A stretch of DNA of 64,000 bases from Montifringilla adamsi. Lineage: Eukaryota; Chordata; Aves; Passeriformes; Passeridae. Position numbers and translations under genes: made by a program. The stretch lies in NCBI GenBank assembly GCA_017590115.1, contig JAGGNK010003335.1, positions 62,001 through 126,000 of the forward strand. Reading direction: 5' to 3'. This document shows, in pieces, positions 33,101 to 47,100 of the stretch; position 1 is the stretch's first letter, and each line of letters opens with the position of its first letter. A model generated the notes under the pieces. That model did no database searches. It was not told the DNA's origin and saw nothing but the letters and a program-made list of their open reading frames with translations.

Positions 33101-36100
33101 GCACATCCCCAGGCAGCTGAGTGACCCTTTGAACCATTCATGTGACCCCTACATTCCCTGAGTTCCTCTGACTCTCACCTCTGGCTCGACAAGGTTATAT
33201 CAAACTGGCCATCAACCTGGCAGGTGAAATGTTCAGAGTCATCTTCTTCTCTCCTTAAAAGAAAGAGATTGCAAGTCAAATGAGTTAATGATGAAACCAT
33301 AAAACAATCAAAAGGTAACAAAACTACTTCTGTGTGTGGGTGATTAGTAAAGCTGGCACTTCCTTATTAAATTCCCAGCATGTTTAAGATCTATTCTAAT
33401 AAAGCTAACAATGCAATGTGGATGCTTAAAAAGTGCAGAGAGAAAAGGCCATTTCACTCAAGTAGTATCAAAAACTGGCCAACAATGCCAACAAATCTTG
33501 TTCTAACAAGATTTTAAAGAGGTTGTGCTCAACAAACTTAACACAGCTATGCAAATAAAGCAGCCTCAGTCTCTCTAGGCTCTGGGAATGTACAGTTGGT
33601 GTAGAGCTTAAGCTACAGAACATTGACACTGGCATGGGTGAAACCTTGTGAAACACCAGGGAAGGAACAGAGCAGTCTCACCTCGTTGGTGTTTTGGAAG
33701 CTGAGGTGCTGTTTTTTTCTTCCTGAGAGGGGATGAGCAGGGAGGCATAGCGCCGCTCCGAGGAGTTCGTATCCATGGTGAAGTTCAGCTCCTGGCTTTT
33801 CCCTCCACTGCTGCTTTCACTATTGCAATCTGTGCTATCCAAGTTGTCTGAGTCGCTGTTCCCACTTGCACCACCACCTCTTGGCTCTCCATTTATTTTA
33901 TTTTTATCTGCTTTTTGCTGTGCTAGAGATATATGCTGATCTGGCAAAATTATCTGCATATTCTGAGGAGTCTCTTTTGTTTTATTTTTCTTATTTTTTC
34001 TGTTTGTGCTGGGGGTAGTCACCACATTAGCTCTCTTCTTCCCAAAGGCATTTGTGAAGGTAGCTGAAGTTGCAGAAATTCCAATTGTAGTTGTAGTAGT
34101 TGCGCTTGGAGGCTCTATAGGAACTTCTTGCTCCACTGAAAGAAAAGCAGTTTACATACAATCAGAACCCACAAAACAGAGAAATCAGTGCCCTCACTGA
34201 ATATACCACAGATGAAGTTATGTTCCTTGCTGAGCTGTCAGACTAGCACTAAATTCAGTTGTAAATCCTCCAAGAGTGAAAGACTTTTGTGAACAAAGGA
34301 GGGGGTGAAAAAATGAGCAAAGGAGTTTTGCCAGGCAGCAGCCATGCAACTCTGTTAAATATGAGACACCAGCTTTCAAACAGAATCCTTTACCTTCATG
34401 GTTAGAAGGTGTTACCCCCACAACTATACTGTTCATAGAAACATTTGTTTACCTTCATCATCATTTTCTTCTTCATCATCATCTTCTTGCAGTTCCAGAG
34501 TTTCCTTAGGCTTATTTTCTTCATCTTCTTCTTGTTTTCTTTTTTGTTCCTCTTTCTTCTTCTTTCTCTTTTCCTTTCTTTTCTCCCTTTTGGCTGCAAG
34601 AGCTTGTTTTCTGCTCTCCTCTCTTGACTGTGTAGGAGAAAAGAATCCATAGTTAAACATTTTCACACAGACTAAATTATACTTATAATTCAGATCTTCC
34701 CTAGAAATCTCGGGGGGAAGGAAAAAGGAGAGAGCACAATGAACTAGAATCACTTTGGCACATACTGAATCATTACACAGAAACTGGACAGACCTTATGC
34801 AACAACAGGACTAGCTGGTCCCAAAACTTGTAAGGAATGTTAACAAAGTAATAACCGAAAGAGAAGTATTAAAAAAAATACAGTTTTAATGCAAGACCAG
34901 AAAAATCTCTCATTCTCTCAGTCCTTTCTCAAACATTTAATAAGCTCAGTGATACTTTTGGTGTGATGTCTACATCTTTGATTAAAAAGCCAGTACTCAA
35001 TGGCTCTAACTTTTTTTTTTTTTTAAATATATGGAATCAGTCATCTGCTGCACTGTTTTGCACAGCAACTGATGTGTGCTCAACAAGTCCACAACCTGGA
35101 AAATTTAATAAACCAATGTGGGACTTGTCAAAAATTGTAAGAACCTCCATTAAGAGAACTCACTCTTGAGTGCGTTACTTTAGAATAATTTACAGTATTC
35201 TCAGCAAATGAAGAAGGGGATTTTCTCCATATCTGCTCAACTCCCCTGAGCAGAAGTCCACAAAATGCTTATGGACATGATTTACAGCCATAGAAATACA
35301 CCATGAGACTGGAGACCTCCCTTACTCACACATCCTCTGCTGAGGTGATCCCGGACAGCTACTGCCTAAGGAACTATTGCTAAGTCCAAGCTTTCCCAAA
35401 AAGGACAATGGAGTGGCTGAAGCAGAAGTCAGTTCTGATTTGCCACCCTCTGTATGTGCCTCACTTGTATGATACATTAGGGGAAGCAACACAGACACAG
35501 TCAGAGCATGAAGACTGACTGCCCCAAGAAGCACTGAAGGAAATGCAGCCTAGAGATTCACACACAGTTCAAACACTGCTACATGACAGCAATCATCTAC
35601 TCACTTTTTCCAGGTCTAGCTCCTTCAGCAGTATAGTTGCATTTTTATTGGCTTCTGCAGCCTGCTGGTCTTTAGCTTTCACAATTGTCTCCACACACTG
35701 GTGACACTTTTTCAAAAGGTCCTGAAATGCAAACTTGTCTTACTACCACTGTAATAAACAACTGAGGAGTGAGGATTGCTCTACAATGAGATTAGCTCCT
35801 CTGTATTCATAAACAGACAAACTATTCACAGAATAGGATTTAATCTGATTTACTTTTTAAGTGCTATATTGAAAAGGAGACATGCACAAATCTCCAAATC
35901 AGATATATGTGAGCAAACACGTACGTTCAGTGTTTGAATACATAAGAATTCTCCAAGGGTATTTTTGCTAGAAATTCAGGCCAAGGTCCTCTCCCCGAGT
36001 CCTGCTCACCTTGTCCGTGATGGTGGCGATGTAGCGCATGCACTCAATGTCTGAAGGAAACTGGTTCACCTCTTTCACCAGGAACTGAACTACTTTCACA

Positions 36101-39100
36101 TGCCCCTAAAACACCAAAGAAAATTCTAATCTTTTGTATACAATTGTCAACATTCATCATCAAAATACAAGTTTGATATCTCTCAGTTCGATGCAAAACA
36201 CTGAAAATAAGCAGGAACATTTCTGGTAAACTGCTGTTTGGGAAAAAGGGCAGCTCCTGCTTGCTCAGTGCTGACAGCACAGCCACTGCTCTGCTTCAAG
36301 GTGGCAAAGAGAAGCCCTTCCACAAGTTACTTTTTATTTTAAAATTCAAGGACCAGAGGCAGATCTTCATGGTTTTAGTAACAACCAAGACACAAGACAA
36401 CCCTCTTTAGACACCATCTGTCACACAATCCACTCTCTTGCCACTCACTCCATGGAGCTGACTTAAGACTGTTCAATCACAGGCCAAGTTAGATCAGGAA
36501 ACCGAGCCACCTGAATGTTATCCTGGCAAGCACATTCCTCTGCTCCCAGGGTACACTGTGCAACCACACAAAGCACCCCACTGTTGCTTCTAAAGTTATG
36601 TGAAAGCAAGGCAGTGTCAAAACAGGGGCAAGCTCAGCATTTTTGTTTGTAAAAAAAGCTGCACAGTTATTTGCTCCTTTGTTAAGGCAAAGCAGCTACA
36701 GTTAATAAATTCCTCTGCTTATGCTCCTTGCATCCAACACCACAACTGATGGAACCATCCCAAAGCAATGCTCTTCCTGCCAAGAAGAAAAGGCAGTGGG
36801 TGACAGAAGAGCTGACTACACAGTGTCCCATCACAACAGATTAGGAGCAGAATGAGAGAAGCACAAAGGAATCAGGACAGCTTATTGCAGACTGGCATTG
36901 TATTCACCTCCAAAGCAGGACTGAAACGAGCAGTACAGACTGCAGAAATACGGAAATCTCAAACAGTCAAAGTTATTGCACAGTGTACAAGTGGAAATTA
37001 TAAAGCCAACATCATTTATGGAACAAAGGTTTTCAACTCTCAAGAACTGGATCTTTGTGAAGTACAGTAACTATGACTTTGAAGCAGGATTTTATCAAAG
37101 TAGAAATTTTGCCATCTTATATTTGATTCTTCCAAACCCAAGCACTCAGACTCAAGACCAAACAAGAGACACAGTTTTGAAAACATGAAAGGAGTTGCTC
37201 TCCTACCTTGCGGAATGCTGACATAAGAGGGGTAATTTTCCGGTTATCTGCAGCATCCACGTCTGCCCCCGCCTGCACAAGCAGCTGGACCACGTCGTAG
37301 TGCCCACCGTTGGCTGCCAGCCACAGCGGGGTGTTTCCTTTCTTGTTGCGAACATCGATGTGTGCCCCTCTAAAAGCAAAACCCAGAGAAAGGCATGAGT
37401 AAAGGTGGAAGTCAGCGAGCAAGATCACAAAACAGCACAGTACGACTGGATATAGAACTTTAATAACTCAAATACAGTGGCAAGAAATTGTGTCTCTGAA
37501 ATTTGCTGTTTCATCTGCAGGGTAGTGACAAGGGGAATATATTTAAACCTCCCTGACTTTAAACTTCCCTGAAATGAACGCTCATTTCATGTCACCTACT
37601 GCACCAGAGATATGCAACCAGCAACCTTCAAATTATCAGTGCGGTGACCACCCACAGGACAAAGCAGTCCCTTAAGATGTTAGCAGCACACTGGGTTATG
37701 CTTGAAAAGCTCAAGAGCTACTTCCAGGCTTTGCCCCCAAAGTGACAGTGAGGAAATGCTCACACGGGAGTTGCTGGATTCACACACAAACAAGCTCTCC
37801 AGGCCAGACACTGTCTGCCTGCCTCTGGTCCCAGCTGCCTGCTTGGCTTAATTAACACTGCAATAGCGAGATATTCCAGGATAACACTGCAGAGTAGGGT
37901 ACAGATTTAACACCCTATTTTCAAAGCTTCCCATTCCCTTTGCTCTCAGGTGCATGAGGTAATGTCAACAAGAGCACTCTTGCCACAGAGGAATGCACAG
38001 CAAATGTGCCACTGATCATTAGTTATAACTGCCTTGGGTTGGAAGGGACCTGAAAGCTCATCTTGTTCCAACCCCCTTGCCATGGGCAGGGAAGCCACCC
38101 ACGAGATCAGGTTGCTCAGAGCCCCACCCACTCTGGCCTTAAACACTTAATGAGAAGAAATGATTTACCGATTAATGAGGAGCTCGCAGAACTTGTAGTG
38201 ACCCTTATCTGCTGCAATTGTTAAAGCCGTATCTCTTGAGGAAGGCACAGGTGGGGCATTCACATCTGCTCCTTTATCAAGGAGAACCCTTCCAACCTCT
38301 GCATAGCCTCCTGAAGCTGCTTCCATCAGAGGTGTGAGACCAGTCTGTGCAAAGAGAACGAGTTACTCTGTGAAATCTGCACGACATATTTCAGACAAGA
38401 CATAAATGATTCCTACAAAGGGAAATCAGATTTTTATTTAGCTGCTTATATTTAGTTTAGGAGCCTAACTTCAAGCAGTCTCTTCCTCAAAAAAGATCCC
38501 AAAAACCCAACCAAAAAAAACCCCAACAACAAAACAAAACACCCACACACAAATCAACCAAACAAAACCAACCCAAAACCCAAACACTCTTGGGCTTTGA
38601 TTTATACAAACCCAAGCAAACTGTTGACTAAGCACCACCAGATACCTGTCTCAACAGCAAATGCAAAGTTTATAACAAGATCTCTACAACAGAGGTTAGA
38701 ACAGATTCAAATGAAGACACAAGTGTTTCTACAAAAATACTCAGAAACTGGCTTTATAGCTTTTCTCTAGCCTCCCTTGGCACTGAGACTGATCTGGGCC
38801 CAACTTAGTTGCCAGGTCAGACTGTTAAAAAAACTTACACCAGCTGCTAACATGCCCAACTGACCATTTGAGAGCTGGCTTTTATCCATATCCCCTTTTC
38901 TCTCCAGCCACAGTCATTCCAGAAGCAGGCGGGGTAGACAGACACAGCAATTATTTCAGCAGCCTTAGGAGTTACCAAAAATTCCTTTGTGCTGGGGAAA
39001 TCAGTCTGGCTGTCTACACAAGCTTTAAGCTTGCTTTATGGCAGGAGACACAAAGCTGTCCCAGAGCACCAAAGGATGGGACCTGTGGAGCATTTCAGAG

Positions 39101-41141
39101 GCACAGAAGGTCACAGTACTGAAGCCACGGGTTCTACAGCAACGTAAAAGCTTTACAAAGTTTGACTGCACTACTTTGGTTGTAGACAAGAAGTCTGTTC
39201 TATATGAGAATCACAAGCAACGCTATTCTCTTCCTGCCTAGACTTCACTTGCATGTAAAAATATCTGTATCTGTTCTGTTACTATCACGTCAAGTTTAAA
39301 CCTGAAGAAATCTAGACAAGACTCAATCTAAGTTTCATTATAAACTCAGAAGGACCAGTCAGCTTTTCCCTAATGCAAAAAATACATCATCATCGATGCT
39401 TTTTTATATTTTAAAAGAAACCACACTCATTTCAGAACACTTAAGCGCTCTGATGTAATAACTCCTCTGAGCCTAGAGAAGCTCAAAGTTACAAGAAAAT
39501 TTGAAGAAACTTGATGACTCAGAGGCAATGAATCATAAGGAAAGGCAAGTCCCCCACTTACCTTTGCCCTGTGCTCGACATTGGCCTTCCTGTCCAGCAG
39601 CAGACTGACCACCTCTGCCCGGCCCTGGAAGCAGGCCAGGGTGAGGGCTGTGTTGCGGTTGGTCTCGATCTGGGCGTTAATATCAGAGCCCATATCAAGC
39701 AGCAGCTTCACGGCAGGGACATGGCCATTCATAGCAGCCAACATCAGAGGAGAAATCCCCAGCTTACTGCCAGTCCTGAGGGAAAGAAACAAACTGCAGT
39801 GCCCATGGCAGAAGAAAAGCTCTGGGAAATACAAGTGCCTCCAAGAGCAACAAAATGTTTTGTTCTAAGTCAGAAAGGAACATATAACCCCCACAAAATA
39901 TAGGCACGGACCTAAAATAGCAGCATTTTTAATTGCTTAGGAGAAACCACCAGAAGGACTACATGCAATAGACAATTGCAATTTATAAACCAGGAAAATA
40001 TATTTCAGCTGTCAGACATTCTGATAGCTGAAGCAGACATAAGCCTTAAGCTACATCTGATTTTTTTCAAAGAAAAACATGCTTCTAGCACAGCTGCAGC
40101 TTTAACTTTCCCTGGTTAAGAGTTTTTTCACTCTATCTAGTGTTAGAATATATGTATGTTTTCTTAAAACTAATACAGAGCAGGCTTAAGAGACATTGCT
40201 GTGTAAATTTGTTCCTCTGCTTGAAAAAGACATCTTCAAACACACTGAGCTGCCCTGAGCACTTGGCTGCTTTTCTCGACGTGGTTCTATTTAGAAATAG
40301 TTTGACTTTTCAGACCTCAGAATGGTGGAAAAGGGAAAGAATACGTTTGCAAACTATAATCCCTTAAAATTTAGGTAAAAGTCAGATGAAGTTTGTGATA
40401 CTTAAAGCATTTAAAAGCACTAAGATAACATGAACATAGAAGATGTCATCAGTGGAAAAACACTGTTGCAAGAAGGTCTGAAAACACCCAAAATTCCAAC
40501 CTGTGCCTCAGGATGGAGCCAACAGGGAGTGCCTGTGCCACACTGAAGCTCAGCTGGTCACATGGTACATTACCTGGAATTAATTTCTGCCCCAGCATTG
40601 AGAAGAATCTTGATGATATTAACATAGCCACCAGATGCAGCAAGGCTTAACGGCGTGTAATCAGACACATTCCTGTGCTCCTTGTTTGCTCCCCGGGCCA
40701 ACAGCAAATCAACAACCTGAAAAGACAGTATTAATGAGTATTAAGAGACATATTGTGGCCTTTGCTACTATCCAGGGAGTGAGAGGATGTAATCACAGAC
40801 TTTCCAATGTGCTACCAGTTTCCTTTGTCAACAGACAAGATTCCATAGGAAAATCTCCACCCTCCTGTGCTTGACTTTTCCCTATTTCTGTACAGCCCCC
40901 ACAGCCCATGACCACAGCAGCTGAGCACTTGTCTGCCAGAAAGGTTGTTTTACCTAAATAAAACTGCAAGGCCTTAAAGTGAAGCTCTTCCTGGGAATCT
41001 TAAGTTTGCAAACAATAGATCTACCCCACTCCCATAATGTCTCACAATGTTTGAGCATCTCCTTCAGAAAAACTCATCTCACAACTTGAACTCAAATGAC
41101 ACTTAAGCTAAATTTGGCCATCTGTATTATATGAACTCTCC

Positions 41142-41195
<54 letters not shown>

Positions 41196-44100
41196 TGTAA
41201 AAATCAGAGTGACTGATGTTAATGGAACCAGGATGAGGAAGGACTCCTCTATCAGAAGTTGCTTCAGAGAAATAAAATGAGAGAGAATTAAACCATTTTG
41301 GTGATGCACTTCAGTGGGCCTCAATTTACTATTAATGAGTTCCAAACAAGCCAGAAAAAAAGGCTCCTTGCTAAGCCAGAAACATAAGAGGTAGATTCTG
41401 GCATAAAGAAAAAAAATAAAGAGGAAGAACAGACGACTTGAGTTGTTCAATACATAATGCTACTACTACAGGCCATGCTGATCTTGCCTTTTTTAAGAGA
41501 AGTACTTTTACTGTTAAAGATCTGCAATTCAAAAGTAAAATGGAAACTTTCCAATTTTGGCCAACTATTTTAATCCTTATATTAATCTACTACAGAGCTC
41601 TTGGCCATCTCCATGCCATCTTCTAAGGTACTATGCACATGACTGAAATATGAAGGATTTCACAAATCTTATCTGGACAACAACACACACATACACGAAT
41701 CTGACAGAACTCTGAAACACCCTTAAAAGAGGAGTACAATGTATCCTGCATTGCATCTGAACTTATCAACCCTGTGCATTATCACCAAAGCTACGTACTG
41801 CCCACACAAAATCCCAGTTTCTGCCCTTGTGTGCCTACACTGGCTGTTTCAGGTTTGAGAACAGGGAAGATGGATAAGGGAAGAACTCAGCAAATAAAGT
41901 TATTCAATAAATATCTGCCTCCCTCACAGAAGTACTTACCATGTGAGGATACACTGACTAAAAGACCACAAACTATCACAAGTGACTGTGACCATCAACT
42001 AACAAAACTGGGACAGGCAAGGGAAAGAAGAAAAAAGTCTTAAATTTCTTCTTCCTTTCTTAGAAGAGGAAAAAGCCTTAAATTAGTTACACTGAAACAG
42101 GTGAAAAACCTTCCAGAAAAAAGTAAGATGTATCAACAACAGAAGAAACCCAACACTGTACAAAAAAGCCCCTATCTGCAAGTAACAGCTCCAGCCCTTT
42201 GAGGACATGTCTGTACCTCCTGGCGTCCACCGGAGCATGCCAAAGAGAGCGGAGTATCCTTCGTGCGCTCCGACTGGGCTTCTATATCCCCTCCTTTGTC
42301 CAGGAGAATTTCCACGACACCAACATGTCCAGCAGTTGCAGCCAGAATCAAGGGTGTAAAACCTAGTAACATGAGATTGCATTAAAAAGCAACCTTGAGT
42401 ATCTCAACAGTATTATTAAGGAGCAGAAAAGCACAACTAAATTGATTCACAATGACTTTTATTGATCATATCTCTTCCTCCAACTGGCAGTTTCCTACTG
42501 GATGCTACAATCTCAGAGCCTTTCCCAAACCTCCTATGACCCTGTCACATCGAGGCTCTGATTCCAGCCAAAGGCTGTTCAAAAGAAATTGAAATAGTTC
42601 TTGCAGTGATCAGTTTGGATTAAGTTCTGACCAGCTCTTCTCCTTGGAGAAGTCACAGCTTTCTGCATAATTACTGTTAAATTAAGCTCCAACCAGTGAC
42701 CACATCTGCCCTGCATGTGCTGCTGACTGCCAGTGGTCACTGCGAGCTCCAGCACAGGTGCCCTGGTGGTTTTGTTCTCTCAGCTCTAAAAGATGTGAGA
42801 TTTTGCTGAACTCTGTTCCTGAGAACAATGATACCCAACCTGACAACTGCCATCACTCAGCTCTGACAGCCAAGATGGGCTGGTTACCCCCATCAGCTCC
42901 ACTATCCAGCTTGCTGAGGTCATTTGTAGAGAGTGAGTCGTAAGGACAGAAGTGCCTCACGTTTCACAAATCTGCTTAAGATCCCACTTAGGTGCAGACA
43001 GAAGCTCACTGGCTTTGTATGACCAATGTTACTATGTGAAGTGCAAGAATTCAGTTCACATTTTGAAATTCACTGTTTCAAGCTTTAGTTCACGGTCAAA
43101 TTGTGTTATGGCTTTCACTCACCCTTCTTGTCTCTGTGTTCAATATTGGCACCACGGGCGATCAGCACAGACACGAGCTCCTCGTGCCCTCCCGCACACG
43201 CGAGGGTCAGCGCAGTGTCGTGATTACTTTCAGTCTTCACCCATAGGAAAGAAAAAGAAGCAGATATTCAGAAATAAGAAATAAAGACAACTTGAATATT
43301 TCTCCAACAGCACTAGATTTGTTTTTCCCCAAGCCAATCCACTCCAAGCTTAGCTCGAGTACTCACATGTGCATCGATGTCCACGGATGGATACATGGGG
43401 AGCACGGACTGCGGGGGCACATTGCTGGCTGCCTGCGGGCAGGGCTCGGGCGTCGGGGACTCGGTAGTGTGCGAGGAGCTGGTGGAGCCACTGGGCACTC
43501 TGCTATTCACAGCTGAAAATGAACACCAGGTTATTAATCCACTCTTAGGAATGTCCCATTTCATATGAAAAATATTAAGTTCCATAAAACTGCAACGGTC
43601 TAATATCAGAACAGTAATGGGGGAAGCAAATCGAATGTTCCTAAAAACAAAAAGCAGCTTTGTGGCAGATAAACACTGTAAGCATCGTCTCCAAACTGTG
43701 ACAAGTTAGAAAATAATTTTATGAATTAGTCTGTATGCATTACAAGTGTGAATTATGAAGGTGATTAGTTACCCTTTTCTAACTGTAACCTTCACTGTTA
43801 AAAAGAGTTCAATCATATGCTCAGTATAAGCAGGCAAATTATTTATCACTAACACACAAACCTCATGTTCAAAAATGTAGTCTTCTTCTGCAATCCCAAA
43901 TTTTTTCACATAAAGGTTAGTGCACATTAGCCTCCAGAGAAAGTTTTCAGAACAAGGTGACTGACAGCAACTCACACTATCAATCATGTCTCAGAGTTAA
44001 ACCAACCCAGGAAAGTGGAAGGGAAGCAGACAGGAGGGGGCAGTCAACAAAAATAAGAAAGCTGAAAACTGTCTGTGCTCCCTAAAATTTATTCTGATTG

Positions 44101-47100
44101 ATGCACAGCCTGTAAAAGATGTCATCCTGAAGATAAAGCATTGCTCAAGGACACAAGGAATGCAACTTTAACTAATTTTTTTTTTTTTTTTTTAATAATA
44201 ATTATTCTGATTGATGCACAGCCTGTAAAAGATGTCATCCTGAAGATAAAGCATTGCTCAGGGACACAAGAAATGCAACTTTAACTACTTTTTTTTTTTT
44301 TAAATAATAATTAAGAATCAGATTTTTTTTCATCTAGTTTTAAATCAACAAGCAGAGAAATCTCCCTGGACATCCACTGCAGGGCCAGGACTCCTGCCTG
44401 CCTCTGTAACCTGATGAGAGTCCAGGTGGAGCCTGGATCCCTGTAATCACCTGGGATTCCCTGCCAGGAAGGTGTAACACACCTACACACTGACTTTAGC
44501 TTCAGTAATCCCTGCTGATAGAGCGGCTGGATTTGACAAGTATTGTCGCCGCTGGATTGCCAAATGTCTCTATTGTGTAACCTCATCAACTGGAACACCT
44601 GGTGAGCTTTAGAGATTCCAAAACACACAGTATTTAGCAGCATTCCTCGAAGAAGCAACTGAAGGAAAACACTAACAGCTACAGGCAGGAAACAAGCAGC
44701 AGCAGCATTTTGCTTTTGTCCAAGTGCTAAGGGAAGATGAAGGATGAACTCAAACCTGTGTATGACCTAGAGAAAAAATTTTGCAAACCAGCTCAACCTT
44801 CTTCATTCCTCATTTCATTGACAGATTACACACCAGCAATTACTCACAGGAAAATGGCATAGATGGAAAAGTCATAGCAAAAGCCCCAAGATGACCACTA
44901 ACACCACTAATTCAGCCTATAGAGCTGCCAGTGCCTGACAAAGGAAACACAGACTGAAGCACAGCAAGGTGGCTCACTTCCACTGGGTTCTGGAAACATG
45001 GCAGGGGGGTTCACTGAAATTTGGGCAAGTTCCATTTTCAGTTGTATTTTTTAAGCAAACACTTCTCCTTGGTGCATAGGCAAAACCAGCATTAACATGT
45101 GGTCACCACCTTTAGGCAATGAAGTACCAGATCTGAATTCCTGTTATAACCTTCATGAGCAAAACAGAGTTGTATTACAAGTTCCAAATACAAAAGCTCA
45201 CTATGGATTATCATTCACAGCAGCAAATGAGCATTAATTAATTAATGCAATACGATTGTTTTCTTGCTCAATGCACTGAAGTGCAAGATAATAAGTGGAT
45301 TTCTACAGATTACTCCTTCCAAAATACCATATTACCCTGTTAAGGATTTGTGTTGAATCAAGCTGGTCCTTCCTCGTGGAAGACACTGGCTCAATTTTTT
45401 CAGCTCCTGCAACTACAGATACACATAAAACCACATACATGTGCTGTGCATGCAGAGCAGGGTGTGCAGAGGGACTCCACTGGAGCCAGTTTAGGGGTCT
45501 TAAAGTAATCTATTCAGTGTTGCTGTCACAGGTCCCACAAATTCTCTGTATTTCATAACCATGCCTGAAAATATCAAAGTATTTCTTGCATACTTTAGAT
45601 TTTCATCTTGTGTTTGAAGCATACGAGTGTGCACTACGCACTTCATGTGCACAGTAATAACATTAAATTAAACATGAGAGAGAACAGCAAAGGCAGTAGA
45701 AATGAAGATAAACCCTGCACTGATACCCTAAAATATGGTCTAAAATAAAATCTAACAAGTATTCCTACAACACCCACCAATTCATCACCCCCTGTAAAAC
45801 TACTGAGCTTACAAAATGGCAGGATTTTTCAAAATGCTATTTTTTATTTCCTCAGTGTGGAACCAAGCTGGACCCATGGAGCAGCAGCATAATTTGTGGT
45901 CTGTGGAGCAAAAAAAGCCTGAGAACTTCTGCCTCCAGTTTCATGGGGCTGATTTATCCCAGCTTTAGTTATACAGCAAAATACAGATTTTAAACTTGAA
46001 AATGACCTTGCAGCAATGGTTCCACCACGGCATTAACAGGGAATGTCTGTGGTACCACAGCTTAGCAGTGAAAATAGCACTGACACTGCTTGCCCTCGAC
46101 TTCAGGGAAATACCAGTTTTGTGACAGAGGTTTTAGATGTGTCCACAGATTTCAATATTCAAAAGACTTCCTTATAGAAAAAAATCACCCTACACATCAC
46201 AAAATCCAGGTTTCCCATGCCCTATGAAGGATTTGCAATGTTCCAAAGGTCTGTGTTTGTATGAGTTGGAAGCTGAATGCTGGTCTTTAAAGACATGGAT
46301 AACTATTTTCAAAGTTATGAAAAAATATCAAAGGAAACATGAGTAAAAAAAAAGAAAGCAAGAACTTGGTCTTTTATCCAAATAGAACTCTGGAGCGTTG
46401 ACAGTACCTGGAGCAAGCAGCTCTGGATGAGATTTCAGCTGCAGGCTGAAATTGTGGCTACCCAACTCTTGTCACGACACAAGCATTGGCATTCAGGAAC
46501 ACTGGACTTAGATTTTAGTTCCTCTTTCCTTGGAGGAATTGGGATTTTCAGGACAGAAAGAAGCATCCTTTCAGCCTGTCCAGGCAGCTTCTCAGTAACC
46601 TGCTACTGCAGAGGCTTTTTTGCATATTGGTAACTGCAGCTCCTTTCATGGCTCAGCATTCCTCACTCCAGATTGTCGCAGTAACCAGTTTTACTCCAAA
46701 CACCAATCCTCAACACAGTAACTCAGATGTCACCTCCCAAATCCTTACCTTAAAATAGCATAATTCTGTATCACCAACTACAACCAGAATGTCAGAACCA
46801 AACAACAGAGTTTCTCAGAACACACCTGAAATTTCAGTTTGGAAACATCAGCTCACAGGACGAGAGTGGGACAGAAAAGCACACACAGTCTCTTGACTCA
46901 AAATACCAGCTGAGCAAAACAAAGAGAAACAAAAATATTCCAACTAGAGACAAACCCCAGCAACACAGAAAAGTTCCTCATCTTTAATACCCTAAACCAG
47001 AAAACAGCCTCAGTTCAGATACTACAACTAAGAAATTTGCAATGGAAAATGCAGAAGATTAACTAAAATGAAACTCCAAATACGTAAGACAAGAGGCTCC

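Noticed and set aside
34398..34652. Phe/Ser-rich plus-strand open frames resembling membrane segments
   Set aside because: Antisense of the Lys/Glu-rich ANKHD1 exon; the hydrophobicity is a mirror of purine-rich coding sequence.
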